64,000 nt of DNA from Streptomyces sp. NBC_01294 (GTDB lineage: Bacteria; Actinomycetota; Actinomycetes; Streptomycetales; Streptomycetaceae), in the NCBI RefSeq assembly GCF_035917235.1, contig NZ_CP108424.1:222738-286737 (forward strand), read 5' to 3'. Numbering within the stretch: the stretch's first letter is position 1; each line of letters opens with the position of its first letter. Both the position numbers and the translations under genes were made by a program. Below are positions 43,322 through 52,382 of this stretch, one piece after another. Under the pieces are notes generated by a model, which made no database searches, was not told the origin of the DNA, and saw only the letters and a list, made by a program, of their open reading frames with translations.

Positions 43322-44512
43322 ATGACCGTCATCGCACACCAGGAGCGCCCCAGCCGTACCGAGCTGGGGCGCTGCCTCATGGAATCCGGTGCCCTCTCCT
43401 CCGACTGGGCGCCCGCCTTCGCCGACGTCGACCGCGCGGCGTTCCTGCCTCCGGTCATGTGGCCGTTCATCCCGGCCGACCGCCAGCAGACGGCCGGCGT
43501 CCTTGCTGCCCGCGCGGTGACCGTGGACCGGCGCACGGATCCGGCCGCCTGGTACGGATACGCCGATAGTGACCTGTCCGTGGTCACCCAGTGGGACGAC
43601 GGCGCCCATCGCGGCACTAATCCGGGCACGGTTCCGACGTCGTCCAGCTCCCAGCCCTCGGTGGTGTTCCGCCTCCTCGCCGCCCTGGATGCCGATGCCG
43701 GGATGCGCGTCCTGGACGCGGGCACCGGCACCGGCGAGACCGCCGCCCTTCTGGCGCACCGGTGCGGCGCCGCCAACGTCACCACCATCGACGTGGACCC
43801 GGCTGTGTCGGCGGCGGCGCGGGAGCGGCTGTGCACCCTCGGCCTCTACGCCGAGGCGGTCACCGGCGACGCCCTCGCCGGCCACCCCGACCGCGGCCCG
43901 TACGACCGGCTGCTGTGCACGTTCGGCGTGCGCAGCATCCCGCGCGCCTGGGTGGAACAGGTCAGGCCCGGCGGCGTCATCGTCGCCCCGTACGGCACGC
44001 ACTACAGCAGCCGCGACGCCGCCGCCCGCCTCACGGTCCACGCCGACGGCACCGCGTCCGGGCCATTCGTCACCGCGGTGGAGTTCATGAAAGCGCGGTC
44101 GCACCGCACGGTTTGGCCGGACGTCGAGAAGTACGTCAAGGAGTGGCCGGGCTCGACCGGCACGGCCGTGCAGCCCGACCAGCTCGCCGAGGCCCACCAC
44201 GCCATCAGCCTCGCCGTCACCCATGTCGCGCACACCACCCACACCGAACCCGACGGCGCCCCGGCCGCCTGGTGGTACTCCCTCACCGATCACTCGTGGG
44301 CGGCGGTGCGGTGGCCGGAGGGGTACGGGCCGGGCATCGTCTACCAGCACGGCCCGCGGCGCCTGTGGGACGCCGTAGAGTCGGCCTGCGGGTGGTGGGA
44401 GGCCCAAGGCAGCCCCGTCCTGGACCGCTTCGGCCTTACGGTGGGTCCCGACGGTGAGACACCATGGCTGGACGCCCCCGGGAACCTGCTCCCCGGGGCC
44501 CGCTGGCGATAG
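43322..44512 (+). CDS. PIMT-like (protein-isoaspartate) methyltransferase of RiPP type
   Basis: 396 residues. N-terminal part: SRTELGRCLMESGALSSDWA, DRAAFLPPVMWPFIPADR; then TSSSSQPSVVFRLLAALD (the substrate-side S-Q-P motif of PIMT), the SAM motif VLDAGTGTGETAALLAHRCG (about 136-155), DALAGHPDRGPYDRLLCTFG, and PGGVIVAPYGTH. The C-terminal ~110 residues are an extra domain absent from housekeeping PIMT. Similar proteins accompany FxLD-type and aspartimide-bearing peptides. The start lies three bases after the Gly-rich peptide, suggesting it acts on it. Confidence 0.85.
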   Translation: MTVIAHQERPSRTELGRCLMESGALSSDWAPAFADVDRAAFLPPVMWPFIPADRQQTAGVLAARAVTVDRRTDPAAWYGYADSDLSVVTQWDDGAHRGTNPGTVPTSSSSQPSVVFRLLAALDADAGMRVLDAGTGTGETAALLAHRCGAANVTTIDVDPAVSAAARERLCTLGLYAEAVTGDALAGHPDRGPYDRLLCTFGVRSIPRAWVEQVRPGGVIVAPYGTHYSSRDAAARLTVHADGTASGPFVTAVEFMKARSHRTVWPDVEKYVKEWPGSTGTAVQPDQLAEAHHAISLAVTHVAHTTHTEPDGAPAAWWYSLTDHSWAAVRWPEGYGPGIVYQHGPRRLWDAVESACGWWEAQGSPVLDRFGLTVGPDGETPWLDAPGNLLPGARWR

Positions 44513-44521
44513 GAGAGCGAC

Positions 44522-44770
44522 GTGGACGCCGACGGGGAACCGCTGGCTGCGTGGGCCGAACGCCGCGACCGCCGGCGGGAGTCCGACAGGCAGATCACCG
44601 GCCGCCGCCGAGCCGAACCCCTGGACCCGGCGGCCCGCGGCCGAGCCGCGCATCTCGCCCCCGACGCCCCCCGCGTCCTCTTCGAGCTCGAGGAGGAGTC
44701 CGGCGAGTGGCTGCCCGTCGGAGTCGCCGACAACGCTGCCGAGGCCGCAGCCTTCATCCACGGGTGGTGA
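44522..44770 (+). CDS. Hypothetical protein, last gene of the cassette
   Basis: 82 residues from GTG 44522: MDADGEPLAAWAERRDRRRE, SDRQITGRRRAEPLDPAARG, VLFELEEESGEWLPVGVADN, AAEAAAFIHGW. AGGAG before the start, nine bases after the methyltransferase stop. Basic N-terminus, acidic middle. Unknown. Confidence 0.65.
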   Translation: MDADGEPLAAWAERRDRRRESDRQITGRRRAEPLDPAARGRAAHLAPDAPRVLFELEEESGEWLPVGVADNAAEAAAFIHGW

Positions 44771-45232
44771 CACCACCGCCCCACCCGAACCATCCGGCCC
44801 CCCTGTGCACCGTTGCAGGGGTTTCTCTGTGCCGAGTGCCTCGTTCCGCTGAATGCCGCTGTCCCGTGCAATCCAAATCCGTGGTACCTGGTTGACCAGG
44901 CCGCGAGCCGATGGCGGAGCGCTTGAGCATGCCATCTGGCACCGCTCGTCAACCCCCTGCTCAGCCGAGATTGGTTGGACGAACGGATTCGGGCCGCCGC
45001 CGAGAGTGTGTGCCGGCACTCGGGTACGACTCGTCGCCCGAGGGGGCGGCCGCGCACCTGGAGCACCCACGGGCACCGCTGGGGCAGGTGTCCGCACCGG
45101 TCGTTGCCTGAGAGCTGCGGGAGCGGACCCCTGACGCGACGGCCAGAGGGAGGGGCCGTTGTCTCCCTGGTGCGCGCGCACCACCCGCAATCGAGGACAC
45201 TTTCTGGCCTATATGCCTCCTACGGTTTGCTC
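44771..45232. other. Intergenic stretch with gene debris
   Basis: No convincing gene. A plus-strand stretch at about 44940-45060 reads NPLLSRDWLDERIRAAAESV, possibly the worn end of a helical protein. No repeats noted. Confidence 0.3.
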
Positions 45233-45760
45233 ATGACCACTTCGTCGCAAAACCCGACCCCACTTCTTCGAGGCGAGCGCGGTGAGCTTCTGCATGCGCT
45301 CTCGGAGCAGCGGGAGTTGCTGCTGATCACGGTTCGCGGCATCACCGACGCTCAAGCCGCACAGCGCACGACCGCGAGCGACCTCACGCTGGGCGGGATC
45401 GTCAAGCACATCACCCGAGGCGAGCAGGTGTGGATGCAGATCATGGTCAAGGGGGACGGAGAGCTGCCGAAGGGCATGCTGGACATGGGGCAGTACGGCA
45501 TGGCTGACGACGAGACGCTTACCGGGCTGCTGAAACAGTACGCAGCCGCGGCACGGACGACCGAACAGGCTGTGGCCGACCTGCGGGACATGGACCGGCG
45601 CGTGCCCCTACCGAGCACTCCGTGGTCTCCGCCGGAGACGGTCTACTGGTCCGCCCGCCGGATCCTGCTCCACCTGATCAGGGAGACCGCCCAGCATGCA
45701 GGGCACGCGGACATCATCCGGGAATCACTCGACGGAGCCAGCACCACCGCTCAACGGTGA
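45233..45760 (+). CDS. DinB-like (DUF664) family protein
   Basis: 175 residues with the four-helix DinB/DUF664 pattern: LHALSEQRELLLITVRGITD, LTLGGIVKHITRGEQVWMQI with the first metal-binding histidine, and RRILLHLIRETAQHAGHADI with the HxxxH pair. These folds act as metal-dependent thiol S-transferases or hydrolases of bacillithiol/mycothiol type, function here unknown. Start ATG 45233. Confidence 0.85.
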   Translation: MTTSSQNPTPLLRGERGELLHALSEQRELLLITVRGITDAQAAQRTTASDLTLGGIVKHITRGEQVWMQIMVKGDGELPKGMLDMGQYGMADDETLTGLLKQYAAAARTTEQAVADLRDMDRRVPLPSTPWSPPETVYWSARRILLHLIRETAQHAGHADIIRESLDGASTTAQR

Positions 45761-45909
45761 TCGCTCCAAGGAGACCGAGTCAGGCGACTCGGTTCGCCGG
45801 CCCCACGCCTGCCTTCACGCTCTCCGGCCCTCGGCGACCATCCGCTCTGCGAGCGGCCCGGCCCGGCCCCCAACCGGGAAACCGGCCCGGGTCTCTTTCG
45901 CGTCCCGCG

Positions 45910-46764
45910 TCAGCCGGTTCGCACCGCCGTGACCGTGAAGCGCTCCACATCGGAGATGTGCCCGCCGGTGGACGCGACGATGGTCAGCACCGGGTCACGG
46001 GCGCCGGTGAACGACACGGTCGCATTCCAGGGCTGCGCGCTTCCGCCGGCCGGAATGCAGCAGGAGGTGCCGATCGGGGCCGTGGACGAGGGCTGGCGCA
46101 CGTCCACGCGGATGCTCTCGTCCACACCGCTGATCCGGCCGCCGGTCCGCACCGGGGAGCGCACGACCGATCCGTAAGCGGGCGTGGTCAGCGAGAACGT
46201 CGTGTCGTCGGTGCCCACGACCTCCCACGGGGCGTCCGGGCCGGCGCCGTACCGTACGAGGTGGATGACCGCGACCGTGCTCCTGTAGCCCTCGGCGCCC
46301 GGGGGCAGGCTCAGGCCCACGCCGATCCGGGCATCGCGGCCAGTGACAGTGCGCGAGGAGACTCGGCCGACATCCTTGAACCCGAGGTAGCCCTGGGTGA
46401 AGGAGAGAGCGGTCTGCTCCGGGTCGAGATGCCAGGGCTGGTGGCCCCCGGAGCGGAATTCCCGTTGCCACGCCTGGGCTTGGGCGAGCGTGGGGAACGG
46501 CCACACGGGCTGGAGGAGCGCCGAGCCGAGGGGCGGCGTGCCACCGTCGGGCCCGGGGGTAGTCGGTGCGGGCGTACCGGGGGTGGTACCGGGCGTGCTG
46601 GGTGCGGTCGGAGCCGGGGAGAGCGCCGAGGACGTGCCCGGCACGACGGACGGGGATTCCTGCGGGGGCGATTGCCCACCGGAGCCGCCGCAGGCGGTCA
46701 GCGCACCCAACGCGGCTGTCACGAAGAAGTGGGTGAGTCGGGCGAGTGGGAGCCGAATGTTCAT
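45910..46764 (-). CDS. Lipoprotein, secreted and acylated
   Basis: 284 residues: signal peptide with lipobox (LPLARLTHFFVTAALGALTA, then C; L-T-A-C), a Pro/Thr-rich spacer, and an outer beta-type domain: PWHLDPEQTALSFTQGYLGF, GRDARIGVGLSLPPGAEGYR, STVAVIHLVRYGAGPDAPWE, FSLTTPAYGSVVRSPVRTGG. The plan resembles Streptomyces lipoproteins paired with TolA-like spacers. It would need Lgt for acylation; one candidate is at 14278-15183. Confidence 0.75.
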   Translation of the reverse strand: MNIRLPLARLTHFFVTAALGALTACGGSGGQSPPQESPSVVPGTSSALSPAPTAPSTPGTTPGTPAPTTPGPDGGTPPLGSALLQPVWPFPTLAQAQAWQREFRSGGHQPWHLDPEQTALSFTQGYLGFKDVGRVSSRTVTGRDARIGVGLSLPPGAEGYRSTVAVIHLVRYGAGPDAPWEVVGTDDTTFSLTTPAYGSVVRSPVRTGGRISGVDESIRVDVRQPSSTAPIGTSCCIPAGGSAQPWNATVSFTGARDPVLTIVASTGGHISDVERFTVTAVRTG

Positions 46765-47309
46765 GTTGACCCCAGGAAATCGGTACCGAGCGTCGGCACC
46801 GTCCGGGCTCATGGTGCCACCGGTGGAGGTCGGCGGCGAGAGGGCCAGGAACCGGAAAGTTCCGGCGCCGCCGAGGCGCGGGACAGGTCCCATCCACGCG
46901 CAGCACCGCGGACATGCGCCTGCTGTTCGGCTGGGTACCGGTCGACGACCGCGCCTGGGAGGTGCAGACCCCGCCAGACGCGGAAGCGTTCGCGGCGGCG
47001 GCCGCGCTGGACGAGGACGAGATGGAGGCGGGCTTCGTCGAGCAGGTGGCGGCGGTGGAAGTAGCCGCCCTTCGGCATGATCAGGTCGTCGCCGTCGCAC
47101 TGCCCCGGCCGGCAGCCCCCTGCCCGGCTCGGGTTCCCTTCGCCGCCGGGGAGGATCAGGGACGGCCGGTGCAGGGGGAAGACCGCCCCCGCGCGTACGG
47201 AACGGAATACGCGACACCTCAAAATGCGAACCCACCGATCCCGAGGGGAGTGCTCGACCGGCAGGGTCTGACGGAGTTGACCTGTTAGTGAACAGGCATG
47301 GCGCGTGCT
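46765..47309. other. Stretch with no confident gene
   Basis: A minus-strand frame includes PKGGYFHRRHLLDEARLHLV, which reads like part of a protein but lacks a start and context; I cannot name it. Other frames look like shadows. Confidence 0.3.
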
Positions 47310-47450
47310 TCAGGTATGCAGCGCATACAACGTGTCGGCACTGGCGCTGTAGACGATGCCGTCGTCCACGGCTGGAGACACACGTGGGCAGTGCTCCATG
47401 AAGGACCAGCGTTGTTTCAAGGCTGGTCGCGAAGCCAGTGGCCCCGACTG
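47310..47450 (-). pseudogene. PQQ/beta-propeller protein C-terminal fragment
   Basis: Reads LKQRWSFMEHCPRVSPAVDD then GIVYSASADTLYALHT, the repeating blade pattern of PQQ-binding-like beta-propeller proteins. Only one and a half blades remain. Confidence 0.5.
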
Positions 47451-47521
47451 CAGGGTAGAGGCCCAGCGGGTGAGCGGCCGCTGACTGCGTTTCGTTGTCG
47501 CCACGGCGACGTCCTCCAGCG

Positions 47522-47614
47522 CTGCTGAAGCACCGCCCCCGCTTGCTCGTCGAGTGCCCCGCCGACACTGACCAGGACAGAGCTGCCACAGTGCTGGATG
47601 TCCGTGGTGATCAT
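47522..47614 (-). pseudogene. STAS-domain (anti-anti-sigma) N-terminal fragment
   Basis: MITTDIQHCGSSVLVSVGGA then LDEQAGAVLQQ match the first strands and helix of STAS antagonists; the remainder is missing. Fused to unrelated sequence. Confidence 0.45.
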
Positions 47615-47865
47615 CTGATCTCCTTCCCCCGAAGGCAACGGGCCCGCGGGGCCACCATCCTGGCCCGGCGCGTGACGGCGGCGGTGCGAGGCGCGCTGAC
47701 GCCCGGCTTCCCGACAGCGAGAGAAGAGGCGCTCTACGCCATGGCGGCGGCCGCGGCTTCCAGGACAGCGCGCTGCACGGCCACCGCGCGATCCTCTTCA
47801 CCTCCGCAGGCCACGGCGGCCGACTGCTTCTGCAAACCCGGCGCGGCTCCCTCGTCCAGGACAGG

Positions 47866-48010
47866 TTCCCCGTCCTGGTCGCCGTTGCCGGGTAACTGCC
47901 CGAGCGAGGACCTGGGCCTCGACGGCGGGCTCGTCGTCTGGGACACCACCGCCGGCCAGCTGCTCTTCGAAGCCCTCCAACGCCGTGCCACCGCCAGCGG
48001 CAGGGGCACC
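47866..48010 (+). pseudogene. ATP-dependent DNA ligase fragment (copy 2)
   Basis: Reads DLGLDGGLVVWDTTAGQLLF then EALQRRATA, the same motif region as the piece at 32.48-32.71 kb. Broken at both ends and fused to an IS630 fragment. Confidence 0.6.
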
Positions 48011-48039
48011 GCCGGATGCTGGCTGGCGGTGGCCCGGGA

Positions 48040-48461
48040 CCGAGCGGATCAACCGGCGCCGCAAGGGCATCGACCACACCTGGGCCGCCTTGAGAACGCT
48101 CCGGGCCGCCCGCCCGGACGGCGCCCCGATCTACGTGATCCTCGACAACCTCTCCGCCCACCTGAACTGGAGAATCCGCAGGTGGGCGGCGAAGAACAAG
48201 GTCGAGCTGTGCTTCACGCCGACCTACGCCTCCTGGGCCAACCCGATCGAAGCCCACTTCGGACCGCTACGGCAGTTCACCCTGGCCAATTCGAACCACC
48301 CCAACCACACCGTCCAGACCCGGGCCCTGCACGCCTACCTGCGCTGGCGCAACAAAAACGCCCGCCACCCCGACGTCCTCGCAGCCCAACGACGCGAACG
48401 CGCCCGCATCCGCTGCGAGAAAGGGCTCCGCTGGGGTGGACGGCCGCTGAAGGCGGCCTGA
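48040..48461 (+). pseudogene. IS630-family transposase C-terminal fragment
   Basis: Reads ERINRRRKGIDHTWAALRTL, APIYVILDNLSAHLNWRIRR, ELCFTPTYASWANPIEAHFG and LRWRNKNARHPDV. The D-N-L-S-A-H and W-x-N-x-I-E motifs are the second and third catalytic positions of the DDE domain. The N-terminal half and inverted repeats are absent. Confidence 0.7.
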
Positions 48462-48480
48462 CCCTTCACAGCCGCCAGGG

Positions 48481-48795
48481 TCACCCAGTCTCAGCGTCGG
48501 CCGGGCGCCGGTGCCCGCAGTCGATCTCGTTGCCGGCGACATCCGTGACATATCCGTGGACCCCGTTGAAATGCACCGTTACAGAACCTGGCCGGTAGTC
48601 CACCTGGAAGGGCTCGTTGCCAAGTGTCGTCCCCGGCCAGGGATCGCCTTCGGAGGAGCCGATCGTCCAAACGACGAAGGTTTCACCGGGACGGAGCCAG
48701 TGGTCACTCCCGTAGCACTCAAGGACCAACTCCAACAGCTCGGCACCGTTGTTCCGAACCCGTAGACGTGCCACCGGTGGATCCTGCGCCGTCAC
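48481..48795 (-). CDS. Hypothetical protein, 104 residues
   Basis: MTAQDPPVARLRVRNNGAEL, ELVLECYGSDHWLRPGETFV, VWTIGSSEGDPWPGTTLGNE, VDYRPGSVTVHFNGVHGYVT. Beta-rich with no signal peptide. The pattern resembles small beta-sandwich proteins found in Streptomyces accessory regions. It lies between an IS630 relic and a tpg relic. Confidence 0.65.
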   Translation of the reverse strand: MTAQDPPVARLRVRNNGAELLELVLECYGSDHWLRPGETFVVWTIGSSEGDPWPGTTLGNEPFQVDYRPGSVTVHFNGVHGYVTDVAGNEIDCGHRRPADAETG

Positions 48796-48937
48796 TGTTC
48801 CTCCATCACCAACCGACCCTCCTGCCCCAGCAGAGTACGCAAGTGCCCCCTCAGCGGAACCGGCGAACCTTCCCGGTCACAGCACTAGCGCGCTTCGGCA
48901 CGCCTGTCCGGGTGGACGCGACCGCCCGGCCCTCGTC

Positions 48938-49180
48938 TCAGAAGGAGACGTCGATGTAGTCGATGTCGGTGAGTTCGACTTCGAGGTGGTCGGTGCGGCC
49001 GCCGTCTTTGAAGTACACCTCTTGCAGTCCTTCGGCGACGATCGCGCGCAGTTCCTGGTCGCCGGTTCCTTGCTGCTGGGCGTCGAACAGGCGCTGTGCG
49101 TAGGCGGGTGGGAGGTGGACGGTGAGGCGTCGCATGCGGCCGTCGTCGGTGCTGCCGACGGGTGCGGGGTACCCGAACCG
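48938..49180 (-). pseudogene. Terminal-protein gene (tpg) C-terminal fragment
   Basis: Reads RFGYPAPVGSTDDGRMRRLT, VHLPPAYAQRLFDAQQQGTG, DQELRAIVAEGLQEVYFKDG and DIDYIDVSF. It matches the last ~80 residues of the intact Tpg at 52.4 kb with scattered substitutions. The N-terminal half is missing. Confidence 0.8.
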
Positions 49181-49348
49181 CAACTGGGCCTGTGAATGGA
49201 GTCGCTGTGAAGCGACCCTATTCGTTGTTAGGGGCACGGCATTCGCTGCACGGACGGAAATAGGGAACCGTTCACGCATGGATGCGTGTCTCCGAGCACA
49301 CAGCAAGACGTGTCCGGGCGGGGCCCGGCTCGATCCTCAGGGGGGATC

Positions 49349-51097
49349 TTGACTTCATCGCACTGCGGACGATTACGAGCCCTGGCTGCCGGCGTACTCG
49401 CCTTGGCCGTCGGCGCCCTGGTCACCGCCCCGAGCAGCGCAGCCGAGCAGCACCGCATACCCGGCTCCGCCAGCGCCCTGCCCGCGGCCGGCCCGAAACC
49501 GGAGTCGGCCTCCGGGCCCGCACCGCGCAGCGACCGCCAGTACCCGAGCGTCGTCCTGCCCGGCCGCGCCACGGAGCCGGCGCGGGTGGCCGCTGCCAAG
49601 CCGCGGCACGACGTCGACGGCGACGGGCTCAGCGACATGATCGTGATGGAGTACGACCAGAGCACGGGCGTCTACCTGTCGTCGATCTCGGCCTGGAGCG
49701 ACTACGCGATCTACAAGACCGACCCCGAGGCCTCGTTCAAGGACCTGCTGCCGGTGGGTGATGTGGGCGGTACGGCCAGGCCCGAGCTGCTCTCCCTCTC
49801 CTTCGACGGCGTCCTCACGCTCTACGAGGCCGGCCTGAAGTCCACGTCGGCGCCGCTGTGGTCCGGCGGCGGCTGGCAGAAGTACAACCGCCTCATCGCC
49901 ACCGGCGACATCACCGGAGACCACCACCCCGACCTGCTGGCCCGCGACCACGCCGGCGACCTGTGGCTCCACACGGGGACCGGAACGGTCAGCAAGCCCT
50001 TCGACTCGCGGGTCAAGGTCGGCTCCGGCTGGGGGATCTACGACCAGATCGTCGGCGCCAGCGACGTCGACGGCGACGGCATCGGCGACGTCCTCACCCG
50101 CACACTGACCGGCGAGCTGTGGTTCCACAAGGGATCCGGCAGCGCCACCGCCCCGCTCAAGCCCCGCGTCAAGGTCGCCACCGGCTGGAACACGTACAAC
50201 GTCATCAGCGGGCCGGACGACGTCGACGGCGACGGCCTGAGCGACCTGGTCGCCCGCAACCGTGACGGCTTGCAGTACTTCCACAAGTCGATCGGTGGAG
50301 GCAAGTTCGCCGCACCCACGTACTACGGCAGCGGGTGGGAACGCAACAAGTTCATGGTCGGCGCCGGCACCACGCAGCTCTACGGCAAGGGTCAGAACCT
50401 CATGACCCAGACCAACAACACCCTGGCCAAGTACTACGCCCTGGCCAACGGCGACTACCTCTCGCCGCCGACCAACGCCGGCACCGAGACGCCCGGGTCC
50501 CGCAACACGTACGCCACCGGGCTCAACAGCCACAACCACGCCAGTTACGTGCAGAACATCGGCAGCGACCTGTACATCCGCGGCCAGAAGGTCAGCACGA
50601 CGTGGAACTACACGCTCATGGTCGGCCCCGGTGACCTCACCGGCGACGGCAAGGGCGACCTGCTCAGCCGCGACTCCGCCGGCGTCCTGTGGCTGCACCC
50701 CGGCGACGGGGCCTTGTACACCAAGCTCGGCACACGCATCAAGGTGAGCAGCGGCTGGAACGCCTACAACGCGCTCGTCGGCGCCGGCGACTACTCCGGC
50801 GACGGGCGGCCCGACCTGCTCGCCCGGGACACCTCCGGCCGGCTGTTCCTCTACAAGGGCACGGGGACGTCCACCGCGCCATTCGCCGCCCCGGAGCAGA
50901 TCGCCACCGGCTGGAACGTGTACGACATGCTGGTCGTGCCGGGTGACATCGACGGCGACAGCAAGGGCGACGTGCTCGCCCGCCTCCCGAACGGCGTCAT
51001 GTACCTGTACACCTCAACGGGCAACGCCGGCACCGCGACCTTCACCGCCCGCGTGAAGTTCGGCACCGGCTGGAACATCTACAAGAACATGATCTGA
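49349..51097 (+). CDS. Secreted FG-GAP/VCBS-repeat protein
   Basis: 582 residues from TTG 49349 (GGGGGGAT upstream; a GTG at 49286 is in frame). A signal peptide (RALAAGVLALAVGALVTAPS) is followed by several ~55-residue repeats with D-x-D-x-D-G calcium loops: DVDGDGLSDMIV, DITGDHHPDLLA, DVDGDGIGDVLT, DLTGDGKGDLLS, DYSGDGRPDLLA, DIDGDSKGDVLA, each followed by a LWLHTGTG-type strand and a SGW...Y step. These form a beta-propeller often used for carbohydrate or protein binding. No catalytic domain. Exported protein of unknown target. Confidence 0.88.
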   Translation: MTSSHCGRLRALAAGVLALAVGALVTAPSSAAEQHRIPGSASALPAAGPKPESASGPAPRSDRQYPSVVLPGRATEPARVAAAKPRHDVDGDGLSDMIVMEYDQSTGVYLSSISAWSDYAIYKTDPEASFKDLLPVGDVGGTARPELLSLSFDGVLTLYEAGLKSTSAPLWSGGGWQKYNRLIATGDITGDHHPDLLARDHAGDLWLHTGTGTVSKPFDSRVKVGSGWGIYDQIVGASDVDGDGIGDVLTRTLTGELWFHKGSGSATAPLKPRVKVATGWNTYNVISGPDDVDGDGLSDLVARNRDGLQYFHKSIGGGKFAAPTYYGSGWERNKFMVGAGTTQLYGKGQNLMTQTNNTLAKYYALANGDYLSPPTNAGTETPGSRNTYATGLNSHNHASYVQNIGSDLYIRGQKVSTTWNYTLMVGPGDLTGDGKGDLLSRDSAGVLWLHPGDGALYTKLGTRIKVSSGWNAYNALVGAGDYSGDGRPDLLARDTSGRLFLYKGTGTSTAPFAAPEQIATGWNVYDMLVVPGDIDGDSKGDVLARLPNGVMYLYTSTGNAGTATFTARVKFGTGWNIYKNMI

Positions 51098-51414
51098 GTC
51101 CCGCGGCCGCTCGGCGGCCAGTCCGCGATGAGCGACGGCGCGGGCCCGTCCACCGGCACCAGCCGGCGGGCAGGCCCGCGTCCGTTGCGCTGCCGTGGCC
51201 CGCACGGGCCGGCATCGAGGCGCCCGCGACGGCCAGCGCCCCGAGGAGATGGAGCGGCGCCGCGAGCAGGACCTGCTCCGCGACGAGGACGCCTGAGCGC
51301 AAGCGGTACCACGCACGCAGAACCCCGGCCGGGCCCGTAGTCCCCAGGCCGGGGCTCTGTCACGCGGTCGCCGCCGGCTCGGCCCCGCACGGAGGCCGCT
51401 GTCGACGGCACCGC
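51098..51414. other. Intergenic stretch after the VCBS gene
   Basis: A few dozen codons on the plus strand (EEMERRREQDLLRDEDA) read as a small helix with a stop at 51296, too short to call. A weak hairpin of the CCCCGGCC type near 51320-51356 may be a terminator. Confidence 0.3.
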
Positions 51415-52059
51415 TCAGGGCTGGGCCTTCAGCGGGCCCAGCTTGGGGATCAGTGTCTGGAGGAGCCGGGTCATTCGGGTGAAGGAGTTGTCGATGTCGG
51501 CGTCGGTCAGCGGCGCGCTTGGCTTGGCCTCGACCTGGCACTCGAGATTGCCGGTCCGGACTTTCATTCCGATGGTGGGACTGTTCGTGTTGCGGTACCG
51601 GAATGCCTGGTCCCCCAGGCCGGTGACCGTCTCCCGGGCCTCGTAGAGGACCTTCATGTTGAGGTCGAACTCCTTGATGGCGGTGTCCACGTCTCTCCAG
51701 GCGCTGCAGTGAACGGTGACCTTCGCCGGGTCCGTGCCGCCGCGGGACATCGACTGCTCGCACACGGAGCCGGAGACCCGCTCCGGTTCGAGGCCGGTGT
51801 TGTATCCGTCGCGTGCACCTTGGAGCTGGAACACGTCCGCGAACTCCTTGAAGTCGAGGTGTTCGCAGATGTAGCTGGGCGGGGGGTAGTCGCCCGGCTT
51901 GACGGTCGTCACGCTGGCGTCGGGTGACGGGAGGCTCTCGGTCGGTATGGTCGATGAGTGGGAGCCCCCGGAGGCTATCGCCAGCCTGATCAGCAGGCCG
52001 ACGGCGACGAGCGAGGCCCCGATCAGCGCCCAGACCTTGCTACGGCTCGTATCTGACAT
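51415..52059 (-). CDS. Membrane-anchored DUF3558-like protein
   Basis: 214 residues: SKVWALIGASLVAVGLLIRL membrane helix, a Ser/Pro spacer, then CEHLDFKEFADVFQLQGARD, VCEQSMSRGGTDPAKVTVHC and GDQAFRYRNTNSPTIGMKVR. The paired cysteines and two-domain pattern resemble DUF3558 lipoprotein-type exported proteins, but there is no lipobox. Just downstream of tpg; whether it is linked is unclear. Confidence 0.6.
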   Translation of the reverse strand: MSDTSRSKVWALIGASLVAVGLLIRLAIASGGSHSSTIPTESLPSPDASVTTVKPGDYPPPSYICEHLDFKEFADVFQLQGARDGYNTGLEPERVSGSVCEQSMSRGGTDPAKVTVHCSAWRDVDTAIKEFDLNMKVLYEARETVTGLGDQAFRYRNTNSPTIGMKVRTGNLECQVEAKPSAPLTDADIDNSFTRMTRLLQTLIPKLGPLKAQP

Positions 52060-52297
52060 GGCGCCCCTTCCCCTTCGATGTCTCAGGACACCCGCACGCT
52101 ACCGAGAAGCACTGACAGAGCATCAGTACGTGTCGTCGGTTGGCGTTGACATTGTGGGCGGGCCCGGATCCGGACGACGTGGGTGTGGGGCTGCGGCCAT
52201 CCTCGGCACTGGACCCCGAGGCCCCGCATTCCGACGCATCCGCCGGGCTGACCCCGGCCACGAGCACGGGCCCGACTACGCGGCACAGGCCGAAGAG

Positions 52298-52330
52298 CGG
52301 TGGCGGTCACCGGCATGGTGACCGCCACCG
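52298..52330. terminator. Hairpin terminator after tpg
   Basis: A 14-bp perfect stem CGGTGGCGGTCACC with its complement and loop GGCAT, just downstream (minus sense) of the tpg stop. Confidence 0.75.
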
Positions 52331-52382
52331 ATTCCTGGAGCGGTAGGCCCTGCTCCAGGGGGATGCGCCCGCCCGGCCCCTT

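Noticed and set aside
42488..45190. 900-codon minus-strand open frame over the methyltransferase cassette
   Set aside because: Its product is repetitive Arg/Gly/Val text; it lies opposite five genes with coupled starts and real motifs, so it is a GC-driven shadow.
49286..49348. Upstream GTG start for the VCBS protein
   Set aside because: It would put 21 polar residues before the signal peptide; the TTG at 49349 has a better ribosome-binding site.
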